Assembly (NCBI GenBank): GCA_949357655.1
Contig: CASHTG010000021.1
Span: 496,001-560,000 of the forward strand
DNA from: Parascedosporium putredinis
Taxonomy: Eukaryota > Ascomycota > Sordariomycetes > Microascales > Microascaceae
DNA: 64,000 nt
Direction: 5' to 3'
Below, one piece after another: positions 50,415 through 60,560 of this stretch (position 1 is its first letter; each line of letters starts with the position of its first letter). A program made the translations under genes and the position numbers. The notes beneath the pieces were generated by a model. The model made no database searches, had not been told where the DNA came from, and worked only from the letters and a program-made list of their open reading frames with translations.

Positions 50415-52439
50415 CTAGAAGCCAGGCTTGCTTGCAAAGTACTCCATGATGGCATCGACCTTTTGTTGAGGTACAGTGTAGATAGGATGGGTGGCAAGAA
50501 GGCGGTCCTTCTCGTCAAAGATCTGCTCTCCAGGGACGGTTGGTGACACGGTCCAGCTCAAAGATGGTTGACCCGTGGCGCTATCAAGGACGGACGGATC
50601 TTCTTTGAGCTGCCAATTATGTTGGGCGGAGCTGAGGCCCGCAAGAACGTAGTAGGTGTGGTACGAGTCGGAAGGTCTAGGGGCCGTTAGCTAAGAGAAC
50701 GCGCATTAAAGGGCGACACCAAGGCATAGATGGCAGATGGATTTAAAGATGCCGGAAATGTATGGAAGCCAAGGCAGATAATGCCGGAATGGATAAGGTA
50801 TTGAGGGAGGGGGAGGACAAGAAAATAACACCCATGTCTTGCAACGCGAAGAGGTCACTCAGGAGCGCAAAGTATAAAACTCACTTTCCAGGCTTGTCTC
50901 GAAGACCTCCTCGACTGGATTCGTCTTGACAACAGCTAAGAATGTACCTAATCAGACCTTCTCGGTCGAAAAGGCTTTGTTTTGGGGCGGGAAACGCGAT
51001 GGCCGAGTTTTGGTCGTCCGACCCGACAGGCCCGTTCAGGCAGGCCTCGATGAGCGGCCAGCAGCCACCCACCCAGTGACTGTAACAACCATCGACGAGC
51101 TTGTTTGTGCGCCCGGAAAACCCGCCTTCGGGAGCATACTGTCGTGACGAGAGCCAAGAGATAAGTCGTGGAACATCCAGATACCTTTTTCGGCGAAAAG
51201 AAAAAGGAAAAGGCCCAAGTTAGCTTCATCTGTATGTAGTGCTTCTTGTCAACTCCTCACTGGACGCTCGAAAGACATACTTTGGAATGATGCGATGCGG
51301 TGCATCGAGGATGGATAGGCACCCTAATGCGCAGAAGGCGTATGCACCATGCGCTTCGGCGTCCGGCTGACCAGATATACCTCCCTCAAACGTTTGGCCT
51401 TGATCAAGATGGGGGTGTGAGTCAACGCTTCTAGGCGATTGCGAACAAGATACGAGCGACAGAGACTCGAGAATCCACTTACAGCGACGTACATATTCCG
51501 CTAGACCCGTGAATAGTGTCGGCCTCTCGGGAGTCCATGCTGGGGAGTCAGGAGAGAGGCCGATGGGGATGTTGAGCAAGGTGATGATCACCGCGGCGCA
51601 GTATGCGCCCCTGTCGGAAAGAAAAAAGAGGAAGAGAGGCGTGGGAGTTAGCTCGACTGCAACACGTCTTTCAAACTTGAGGGCGTAGACAAATACGTAT
51701 GCTTTCACATCTGCATTCGGCGATCCACCCCACTCCTGCATGGAAAGTGGCAGAGCCTGAGGCACAAGGCTGGGCTATCTGGGAACCCCGCCAAGCGCGA
51801 GTCATTCTCGTGATGAAATCATACGTACCGGACATCAACCTCGCCACCATATGTGATCTGAAATCCACCATTGGGCTGTTTTAACGAGCAGAGCCATTTC
51901 CACATTGATCTCCTGTCAATAACGTCATATGCTTCTTGAGTTCCGCAACAGGACAAAGCGAGCACACAAGCAAACGTTGTCGCCAGATGCGAGGTTTGGC
52001 CGTGCCCGCCGCCAAAGCCTCCGCTCTTATTCTGCATCGTATGGGCCGTATCAACCAAGACGGGGCCGTACGCGGAGATGTCCTCGTCGAGGAGAGCGAG
52101 ACCAGCGAGGTTCCACAGCAACATCCATGGGCGGCTTGCATCGGCAGCGATGTAGGGCGCGGGGAGTTTGCGCAGGTTTTTTAAGAAGTTCTTGTGCTTC
52201 TCGCGGGTCAAGGTCGGAACGCCATGCCGGTTATAGTCGAGGCGTGTGGAGTTGCCTCGAAGGTACGGCAGGCACTCCTTGACGGTCTCGTCCTGGATCC
52301 TGGAAGTGGATGTCTCAAGTGGGTCCCGGAGAATGGGTTGCGAGGTGAAGAGGCCCGGGATCGAGAGGGCCGGCGCGCTGGCGACTTCGGGACTATCAGG
52401 CGCGGACCGGATAGGGAACGTCTGGGATGTAGTCGCCAT
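50415..52439 (-). CDS. RAM1: Protein farnesyltransferase beta subunit
   Basis: With the alpha subunit, attaches farnesyl to the CaaX cysteine of Ras, Rho-type proteins, a-factor-like pheromones and lamin-like targets. The reading frame is fully intact at 472 residues. Exons: 52439-51829, 51610-51483, 51398-51281, 51184-50885, 50676-50415. Introns are 218, 84, 96 and 208 nt, all GT-AG, and each join restores family sequence (for example VDVR|GAYCAAV and PK|YLDVPRLISWLSSRQ). The start is the ATG at 52439 (MATTSQTFP); the longer open frame upstream is leader. Landmarks: QDETVKECLPYL near the N-terminus, prenyltransferase repeats (GGFGGGHGQTSHLATTFA, GGFQITYGGEVDVR, TFEGGISGQPDAEAHGAYAF, GGFSGRTNKLVDGCYSHW), and the zinc ligands D317, C319 and H392. 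The spacing between the second and third ligand is about ten residues longer than in the mammalian enzyme because of an insert after GPVGSDDQN. Stop TAG at 50415-50417. Confidence 0.97.
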
Positions 52440-53466
52440 TTTACGTCGCTTCTGAAACTGAACTCTGGGCCGTACCTTGACTGCTGGAGCTCGTGGTCTC
52501 ATATGGCGTGGTGGGGCAAGGATGAGGTAAAAGCGAGAGGGCAAACTCGTGGCGGGGAAGCTCACGCGCAAGAGAAGAAACTCTTTCTGGATTTATATGG
52601 AGGAATGCCTGGCAACCCCGGCCAAGAAAGGGAAAAGAAGAAGAGAAAGAAAAAAACCACAATTTCACCCAAGTCTCATTTCCGAGCCTGTTCTTCTTCT
52701 CCTGTCGCACTTGCCGTGGTCGCTGAGAACCTGGCTGTTGTGCGTTTCCAAGGGAGTCGTGGAAGCAAAACCGACAAGGGAGGTCCTTTTTCCGAGCGCT
52801 GCTCGAAGGAAGTGGCGTTGTGCCCCTCCATCCAAAAGGTGACGAGAACGTCAAAGCTAGGGATGGATGATTCATCAGGAGGGACTGACGCAGCTGTGAC
52901 CAGCTGGTATCAAGCTCCCTTTGTCTCTTGCCATGGGCGAAACATCATGATCCTACACCCAGGGAGACGGGATTGACGCCGAATTGGGCGAGACTATGAG
53001 CTTTGTTTGCTCACTTTGATGTGCCTTGCTCTCCCTGCATAGCTTGGTTTCTATCATTGGGGCCCTTGGTGTTACACCTGCATCTCGGTGGGAGCAGGCT
53101 ACATTCCAGGGCGTTTGTAAAAGCCCAATCACACCGTCGATTCCAAGCTGAAATATGGAGGAAGACGAACATCTTAAGATATACGAACAATAAAGAAAAG
53201 AAGAGAAAGAAAGATATATCGGCGACAGTGCTACCGTGGAGTAAGATTTCAATCTATTAATTTTAGGGCCCTCTCCCAATATAAACGCCAGGAACAAGAA
53301 TATCGCTTGTATGCGAAGGGGAGCACGGTTTCCCTTGATAACAGCGGCTTCGAAATAGATGACCATCCAATCCCTTAAGAAAACAAACCACATTTAGCGC
53401 CGTATGATGAGATGGAAGCCACATAAATGCCAAACATAGCCGGTCCCTTTCTCGAGCTCCCCTCGT
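52440..53466. other. Intergenic, FTase beta promoter
   Basis: About 1 kb between the start of the farnesyltransferase gene and the stop of the next minus-strand gene. It must hold the promoter of the former and the 3' UTR of the latter. A plus-strand frame across 52194-52976 overlaps the FTase gene antisense and is a shadow. Nothing else is supported. Confidence 0.6.
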
Positions 53467-54552
53467 TCAAGAGGCGGACCTCATCCCCCTTCCGAACACA
53501 GCCCTCCAGTTGTCTGGTGGAGGCGGCAGCCACTCTGTGATGTCGCCAGGATCTGGAACCTTGCCATCTCGGATAGCCGCCTCCACAGCGCTCCAGTTCG
53601 CCGTCGCGGGGTCCGTGACCTCGGGGCAGGCGTCGTACCACTCCTCTGTTCGGTCGTCTCGGTCCTCATACTCTGGCCTCTGAGACTCGGCAAACTCGTC
53701 AGACCAGGGAAATGGCCCATCGTAGTTGATGCCCCACGCACGTGCAATCAGGACCACTTTTGTCCAGGGAAGCCTCTCTGATAGGAAAGGTGCCTTCCCA
53801 CGCCTGTGACAGACTAACGTGGTGAAGATCTCTAAGACTAGGAGCAGGCCAACGTCCCGGTCGAGTATGGAACATTCGTCAACGTTGTGCTCAATAACAC
53901 CATGGAAGGGACAGCCGAGGAGGTGTGGCCCGCTGAAGTCGAGAGGCTTGCTGCACTTGGACATGATGTGCTTGTCGCTGAGACAGTTTTGGCAAAAAAC
54001 CGACTCTTCGCCGTTAAAATCACTAGCGGCGTCGTCGCCGTCACCACCGTCAGACATCCTCATGTCGCGTCCTCCGTGGTCAAGAGTCTCCATGAAGGCC
54101 TCCATGGGTCCATCGGGCCCCATATCCTCTTCGTATTCGCCGTCTTCCGACGGGGCGAAGTCGTCGTTATCATAATCGAGCACTTCGATATCGATATCTC
54201 CGTCATCTTCGCCATAGAAAAGTTCGTTCTCCGGCTCCACCGCCAGCACGAGCTGCGCCCAGCCAGGCTCCTCAGACTTGGCGAAGACCCCTTTGTATAG
54301 GGTTCTGTGGGCGCGAAACCAGCCCTTGGCAAATCCTCTAAGATCCTTATGGTTCCCGACAGCAATCATCATCTGTAGATCCTCCGTGATAACGCATCTT
54401 GTCCCTTTTCCGTAGCTGAGGAAGCGGAAAGCCTGGATTCTATCCTTGGCGATTATGGGTTCGGTGGGGAGTCGGCCAAAGGAAGACAGGTAGAGGTCGT
54501 CATCCTCCCAGAAGGCCTCATCGTTCTCGGTAGCGGATTCGGGAGACGACAT
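53467..54552 (-). CDS. Uncharacterised protein with two zinc-knuckle-like motifs
   Basis: A single uninterrupted frame. I place the start at the ATG at 54552 (MSSPESATEND, 361 residues); the frame stays open to an ATG at 54798, but those 82 extra residues are basic and low in pattern and are probably leader. Three parts are visible. First, a globular N-terminal part (1-115) with FWEDDDLYLSSFGRLP and AFRFLSYGKGTRCVITEDLQMMIAVG. Second, a very acidic stretch (about 112-180). Third, two adjacent motifs of equal spacing: C187-x2-C-x4-H-x4-C200, a canonical CCHC knuckle, and C214-x2-H-x4-H-x4-C227, the same spacing with His in second place. A conserved-looking C-terminal part follows (VVLIARAWGINYDGPFPWSDEFAES, then WLPPPPDNWRAVFGRGMR). 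CCHC knuckles usually bind RNA or single-stranded DNA; function here is unknown. There is no transposon context, so it is not a Gag remnant on present evidence. Confidence 0.8.
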   Translation of the reverse strand: MSSPESATENDEAFWEDDDLYLSSFGRLPTEPIIAKDRIQAFRFLSYGKGTRCVITEDLQMMIAVGNHKDLRGFAKGWFRAHRTLYKGVFAKSEEPGWAQLVLAVEPENELFYGEDDGDIDIEVLDYDNDDFAPSEDGEYEEDMGPDGPMEAFMETLDHGGRDMRMSDGGDGDDAASDFNGEESVFCQNCLSDKHIMSKCSKPLDFSGPHLLGCPFHGVIEHNVDECSILDRDVGLLLVLEIFTTLVCHRRGKAPFLSERLPWTKVVLIARAWGINYDGPFPWSDEFAESQRPEYEDRDDRTEEWYDACPEVTDPATANWSAVEAAIRDGKVPDPGDITEWLPPPPDNWRAVFGRGMRSAS

Positions 54553-57500
54553 CGCGGCCCTAGTTGCAGTGTTGACGGTCGGGGGCACGCCGCGAACCGC
54601 GGAATGGACCAGTCTATTGCGAGATTGCCTGCTCCAAAAAAATGATGATGCTGAACCCTTGTATTGAGGCGCCTTTTGGATGGCGGGGGTAGGGATGTTG
54701 TGATGGTGGGGGCCCCTTGAACATTGTCGAATCACAGCTTTCGGATTATGCCCGGTTTCCCTTAACATTTTCCGTCGCCTGCTTCTTCTTTGAGCCATGT
54801 TGGGACAGAATTATTTACTACTTTCTCACCGCGATGTTGATTTCGCCCACACAGGACGAGCTCTCTTACATCTAGGGCCTAAGTATTAATTACGATTCAT
54901 GAAATGAAAACCATTTGAGTCTCGACTAGTACACTTTTATCTTTTTTTTTTTTTATTTATCTTTAAGCAGCCAATATGTTGTCCATGGTCCAAGGGGCTG
55001 TGGGCAAAAGGAATCATCCAGCAGCACAGCGTTCTATTCCTGTCCTGCTTAGTTAATCAGAAGACAAGCCGCCCCGGCCGAGATTTGAAGAGGTTCCTCC
55101 GACTCCGTCTAGAAGACGGCACAGATTGACCATTGCATGGGGATTGATGATGGGAGACCGCGTCCGATCAGGACACCTTGAAGCGGTGCCGGCGGGGAAT
55201 TTGATTGATGCTGACATTGGAAATACAGTCGCATGGGCTTGTGAAACCGAATGATGCAAAAGTCCCGGCCCGACACGAGGACAGGAGCATTATCTCACCA
55301 CCCTCCAACATGGCCGATACTTTTCCCCAGATACCATTGCCCTTGATTTCCTCAGCCCTACCGCGCCGACAGGACATGTAACAAGTACTTTAAGCGATAG
55401 GAAACGCCGTGAGATGACTGTGGAACGGAAGAGTCGTTGGGAGGGGGCGTTCATATAATTGTGTTCACGAATTGGAACAGAGGACATCGGCAGCATTCCC
55501 TTGGACATTCACAATGTTTGCCAGAGTCACTGGGCTCAGCCTATAGCTCCCACGAAGGTGGTGTCAGGGTTGTCATCGGGTGGTGGGGGCCAAATTTCCA
55601 TAGGGCCAGCCAACCTCGACAGAGCCAAGGGCCGATATCTGCGAACTAATCCGGACCAAAAACAAAAAAGTCGAGGCAGCAACGACGATGCGGGAGTTGG
55701 GACTAGTCTCTCATCACGTCTATATCGCGGGAGGCAGTCGGCGCCTGCGGACCAGGCAGGACCCTTAGTGTACAAGTCCCCGAGAACAAGGCTTAGCTGC
55801 TTGCGTCCCCGGCTCGGCCATTATACGTTGTTCCCATTTCTGGTTATCCGTGGGACGGAAACCCGGACCCTCCGCATTTCTTCCCTGGGTTTCGTTTTTC
55901 CTTTTTTCTTCTTCTTTTTGGGCCCCTTTCTTTCTTTTTCTAGATGGCGATTTGGGCACCCGTCATGAATTTTTAGTCGGGCTCGAGCCTGGCGCTTTTA
56001 TCTAAAACTTCAAGGCTGCTTCCAGAGTTGATTTGCTGCCTTCCTCCCTACGCCATCCGCCCTTGCTGAAACCTGGGATGTCTTGGTGCGTGGTAAGTGA
56101 TGGATAAAAAAGTAAGGAAAGGCAATGGCGCGCGAGAAATGCGTCACCAGGCCAAATACAAGTGACTACTCAATTGTTTGGTGCTGGCTTAAGATCTAAG
56201 ACAGCGCCAGTGCGCTGTTGCATCACATATCAAGCATGCCGTTTTATTCAGTCGACCCTCGGCGATCTCGACGTTCTTCCACTCGGAATTCATCCCAGGA
56301 CATGGATCCATTGAACGCGAGGGCCATCGGAAGCGGCTACAGCAGGCCAGCGGCCTTCCTGTCTGACCATGCCCGTTTGGTGCTCTGAACCTGTTCAACT
56401 TGCCGAAGCGAGTACTGGACCTAGCCCAGGATTGCTCCAAGAGGCAGCTTGTGCCCCGCCGTCTCAGCATATGCACGCATCGACAGAGGATTGTCCCCCA
56501 CCCTTGTCTCGTAAAAGAGTTGCGTATTCACATTAAAGGACGGTGGCAGCCGCTGTGGGGATTACCCACAACTTTGTTGAGGGCAGTGGCCTGGCTAAAG
56601 AGCCACAATTGGGCTGGTCCAGCGTGGGCTTCAGGTCCTGCTGAGTTGAATAAGTCTGTCCAATGGATTGATCCAGTCAAATTGCAGTCAGAAGATTGCC
56701 GGCGACCGCCACCAATACCGAGGACAAGCCGGCGTGTCGCCCACCCCATTCTCGCCAACCACGCTTCGTGCCCCTCCCTCAAGGGCGCACTATTGACCAG
56801 GCACCACGATAGGCTATCATGTACTCCATATCTCTTATGTATCGGTCCGTGGCGCTTGAGCATTTCCCCTCCCTTTCCGCCTCTGCAGCGAAGCGGCTGG
56901 GGAATATTAGGTTACTCAAAAGCGATGTGGAGCAAAGCCTACATCCTGGACGGATTGCGTTGGGCACAGGCAACAGGATCTCCAGCAGCCCGGAGGCAGC
57001 CGCGAAATACTCAGCGAGAATATGGGTTATGACCCTCCGCTCGACTTGAGACAAGCGGCGCCTCGGTTTCCTCCAGCTTTGAGTAATATGAAGACGGGGA
57101 GAAGAACCAAAAGAAAAAAACTTTTGACCAAAACCGCATCTAGAGAGAAAATCCGAAGAGGGTTGGATCATCTGACGAACCACGGAGGGGGCGGAAAGAG
57201 AGAACTGAGGAACGTCTCTCTCGTAAATCGTCAAAGGTCCCGCCGATGATGCGCTGGCATTTCCGCGGTGCTCCGCTGGATTTGGATAGTGCGGGTACAC
57301 GTTGTAGCAGTGGCGAGCGGTATTCCCGTTCTTGCTTGTGCCTTGATCAAGGATGACCCACGTCGATAAGCTGCAATAGTAGAGGGATCTATGTTTCTGT
57401 ACAGTGCGCTATTTTCTAGGTGCTCGAAGGAAGCAGGAATATCGGACAGTGTGAAAAGGAATATCCATGGGGTGACATTCAACCCAGACGCGCGATCCAG

Positions 57501-58103
57501 ATCTGAGCCAGTCGCGGCTGCGCACCAGGGTTACAGGGCTTTTCGCTCCTCTTTTGTCTCGCCGCCTCCATGGCCCGACCTCGAAGCTCAAGGACGAAGT
57601 GCAACGTTGGCCGCCTAGCCTACGTCCTCTTCAAACCAATGCCGCCGGGAGATAGCAACGGGGACTTGGAGGTTGAGGGGTAAGCCGGATAATGCTGGTG
57701 GAAGGGAAAGGCAGGAAAAAGAAGGAAGCAGAGAACGAAACCTGGTGCATCAGGTGTGGCGGACATCTTGCAGGTGGCGAAGCGAACAATGCAGTTCAGT
57801 TTGTTGCCAACTCGCACAATGGACAAATAAGGCAAAGCAGCTGCTTCGACGGCTAAAAGGCGAACCGCCTAGCCTGGAAGCAAGCAGAGCAGTTGGCAGA
57901 TTCGAGGTGCATGCAAGGAAGCAAGCAATCAAACAAGCAAGTCATTGCCATCGGTTGAAGGAGAGAGCCAAGTGGTTTCGTTTGTTCTGGCCCGGTATGA
58001 TCGATGATGCCATCCGAAAAAAACTGGCCCGAAGCCTCTCTGGTTTTGCTCAGTCGTTTTTGACCCTGGAGATCGATTCTCACTCTCTTGGGGTGTGTGA
58101 GTG

Positions 58104-58151
58104 TTTTTTTTTTCTTTTTTTTTTTTTCTTTTTCTTTTTTTTTTTTTTTTT
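58104..58151. repeat. 48-nt nearly pure T tract
   Basis: All T except for four C interruptions. Similar shorter runs lie at 43763, 46875, 54942 and 63194. It may be a simple pyrimidine tract or the trace of a retroposed poly(A) tail read on the opposite strand; no target-site duplication was recognised. Confidence 0.8.
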
Positions 58152-60402
58152 CACCGCCGAGATCCTACGTCCGACAGAGGTGGACCATTGTCCAAGCATG
58201 TACCGAGAAGGGGGATCGGTCTGTGCTCTCTCAAGGAACAAGACAAACCCCTCGAGCCACCTTCGAATCTGAGCCTAGAAGGGCAAAAAATGAAGAACAG
58301 GAAGTCCGGCTATCCTTGGGGTATCCGGTGAGAATGCCTCAAAAGACCAACTCAGCTACCATAGATACGCATCCCCATTTCGCCCATATTTTCATGTTCC
58401 CTCCCTTTGTTATCCATCAATTGATGGTACTCTTCTTTGGTTGTTAATCGGAAACGTTAATCGAGTCTGGGCAAAAGCTCCGCCGATTAGGTTAGGGATC
58501 TAACCAGGAGCACGGAGCACGGGAGAGGTGGAGGGGGGAGGGCAGGGATCTAGGTGGAACGGAGTATTTCATCAGTCCATTCAAGGTGGGCGAGTATGTT
58601 TGCTAGGGTTATCAATTGTGATTCAACATGCCCTCTCGGCTCGGCAAGGTTGATGAGGGCTTGCAAGTGGCGCGTGCACTGTTGATGCCCTGAAGCCGCC
58701 GGGCTTGATAGCCCCTCCTCAGACAACATTGAAGTCAATGGCTGGTAACTAATTATTGGGGCATTGGAAAAGAAAGGGGAAGAAAAAGGCGCACCGGCCA
58801 GGTACAAGCCGTCGTTCTACTAGCCCAACCCACCAGACCCTTCAAGGAAAGGAAACAAGTGGCTGGTATAGTAGAACCGACAGCCAAAAGGGGTGAATTT
58901 CGATCCCCTACAACGATCGGCTGATCTCGACTGATCATAGACTAAACGATAGTAGCCGCACTTTGTGGGCGGAAAGAAGAGGCCGAAAAGGGGCAAAGAG
59001 GAAGAGTGGAGGAAGCGCACACAAGTCTGGCAATTCTCGACGGGGAAATTTACATCGGCTCTGTGCATGGATTATATTCCCTAATGGGGCGTTCTAGGGC
59101 AGGAAAGGCCAGCTGGGCTCCAGACAAGGCGACTTTCACGACTCGTGTGCATGCCTTTCCAACCTTCACGTAGGATCGGCTGCGCCGCCCCATCAACGAT
59201 CCAATGGTGCCCTTTGTTCTGGCGGTCTGGGAGGAAAAGGCTAGGTTGGTTGACCACTACTAGATCCGAGGAGGGCAAGTGAAAAAAACCAAGTTCATGC
59301 CCGCACTCATGTCAAGTGTCAAGAGGTGGCACTAGTTTAGGACAATGTTATGCTGAAGCCTCATGACCGGATCGGAGGTCTCATGTATTTATACACTATT
59401 GCATTCCTTGCATCGCCCAGGCTTGTCTCTCAGTCTTGATGTGATGTCAATAGGTCTCCTTTTCCAAGTTGACAGAGTTGACAGAGACGAAGTCTCAGAC
59501 TCGCCGTTTCTTCGACGGGGCTGGAAGACGATGGGTAGGTGCACCGAAAAGTCTAGGGGCCAATAGATCAAGGCCGTGCACGCCACAGGGCAGGAGGGTC
59601 AAGTTGCCAATCTGGGCCTGGCCACATCACGATTGGGGCAAGCAAAGGAACAGGCGCCTTCATGAAGACAGCGGGTCCCGTCGACGACTTTGCGACCGCA
59701 ATGTGAAGAGCTGCGCTAGGCGGTGCGAGTCCATATCGCAGCATTGAACACTAAGATAGCCCTATTGATTGCAAAATGCAGTGCTTGAAGCTCGACCCGC
59801 ATCCGCATTCACCCGCGGATTAATTCCTGGAAAAGGGCCCCTCTCTGGTCGACTTGGCGAGAGAGGGAGAGAGAGGGTGGTGGATAATATTAGTGGACGA
59901 GACCCCGCTCGCCAACCAAGTGGGGCCTCTTTACTCAGCAATTATACTGTATTGGGCACGGAGGTGTCTAGCGTGTCGCGACGCGGGAAGCAACAGTGCG
60001 AGGATTTCAGGGCCACGCCTCTGAAATGCCACGAAATTTTTGTGCGGCTAGCGATTGGGTCATTGGACCCTCCTAGACCGACCACGCCCCCTTCCCGTGA
60101 GCGAACCCACCCCTCCTTCCCTGTCACTCTTGGTGGAGGCGTCGCTCCACGGACTTGCAGATACAAGGCCCTGTTTGACAGTGCTGATTGGCTCGCCTTC
60201 CCGGCAGGGGCTGGATGCCCGCCGACTCCTTCACCGCCTCTTCATGACCTCGTCCGTCCCTCGCCAAAACCGTGGGGAATGATCCTGTGGGTACCACTCG
60301 CCATTTGTCCCCTCATCTTTCGTTCCCGGAGGCGGCTTCAGCACCTGTCTTTCCCTCCTTCACCCCCAAACATCTTCCCCTGACAGCATCTGCTCCTTGA
60401 CC

Positions 60403-60419
60403 GATCTCGAGTCGAGATC
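60403..60419. promoter_or_regulatory. Inverted repeat GATCTCG-AGT-CGAGATC
   Basis: A perfect 7-bp inverted repeat with a 3-bp spacer lies about 140 bases upstream of the start codon of the Zn-cluster regulator. The two-fold symmetry is the kind recognised by dimeric regulators, including possible self-regulation. This is inference from position and symmetry only. Confidence 0.4.
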
Positions 60420-60493
60420 TCATCGAAAGAGCGGTGTCAGGGCTTTACCTGATACAATATCGATAGCCTTCGCAGCCGAATTCACCTCGCCAT

Positions 60494-60556
60494 TTCCTGG
60501 TTCCTCTTTTCCCTTTCCCTTTTCCCCTCTTCTCCCTCGTTTCTCTTGTCTCCGGC
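60494..60556 (+). promoter_or_regulatory. CT-rich leader tract
   Basis: A pyrimidine-rich stretch (long blocks of TTTCCC/TCTTC type) runs up to a few bases before the ATG at 60561. Such tracts are common near transcription starts in filamentous ascomycetes and suggest a short 5' leader. Confidence 0.45.
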
Positions 60557-60560
60557 AAAC

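Larger units (their letters stand above)
54553..60560. other. 6 kb intergenic region before the Zn-cluster regulator
   Basis: The first about 250 bases stay open in the frame of the preceding gene. The rest lacks recognisable coding sequence; frames of 170-210 codons (55.5-57.3 kb, 57.7-58.3 kb, 59.8-60.4 kb) are compositionally random and partly driven by a T/C tract at 58104-58151. The right end holds the promoter of the regulator gene, with an inverted repeat at 60403-60419 and a CT-rich leader. Confidence 0.55.

Noticed and set aside
52194..52976. 260-codon plus-strand frame opposite FTase beta
   Set aside because: Antisense shadow of exon 1 and the promoter of the farnesyltransferase gene.
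53467..54552. Gag-like retroelement remnant (because of zinc knuckles)
   Set aside because: No protease, reverse transcriptase, integrase or LTR nearby, and the C-terminal part does not resemble Gag.
56400..57300. Frames of 173-210 codons on both strands
   Set aside because: Trp/Pro/Arg-rich random-looking sequence on both strands.
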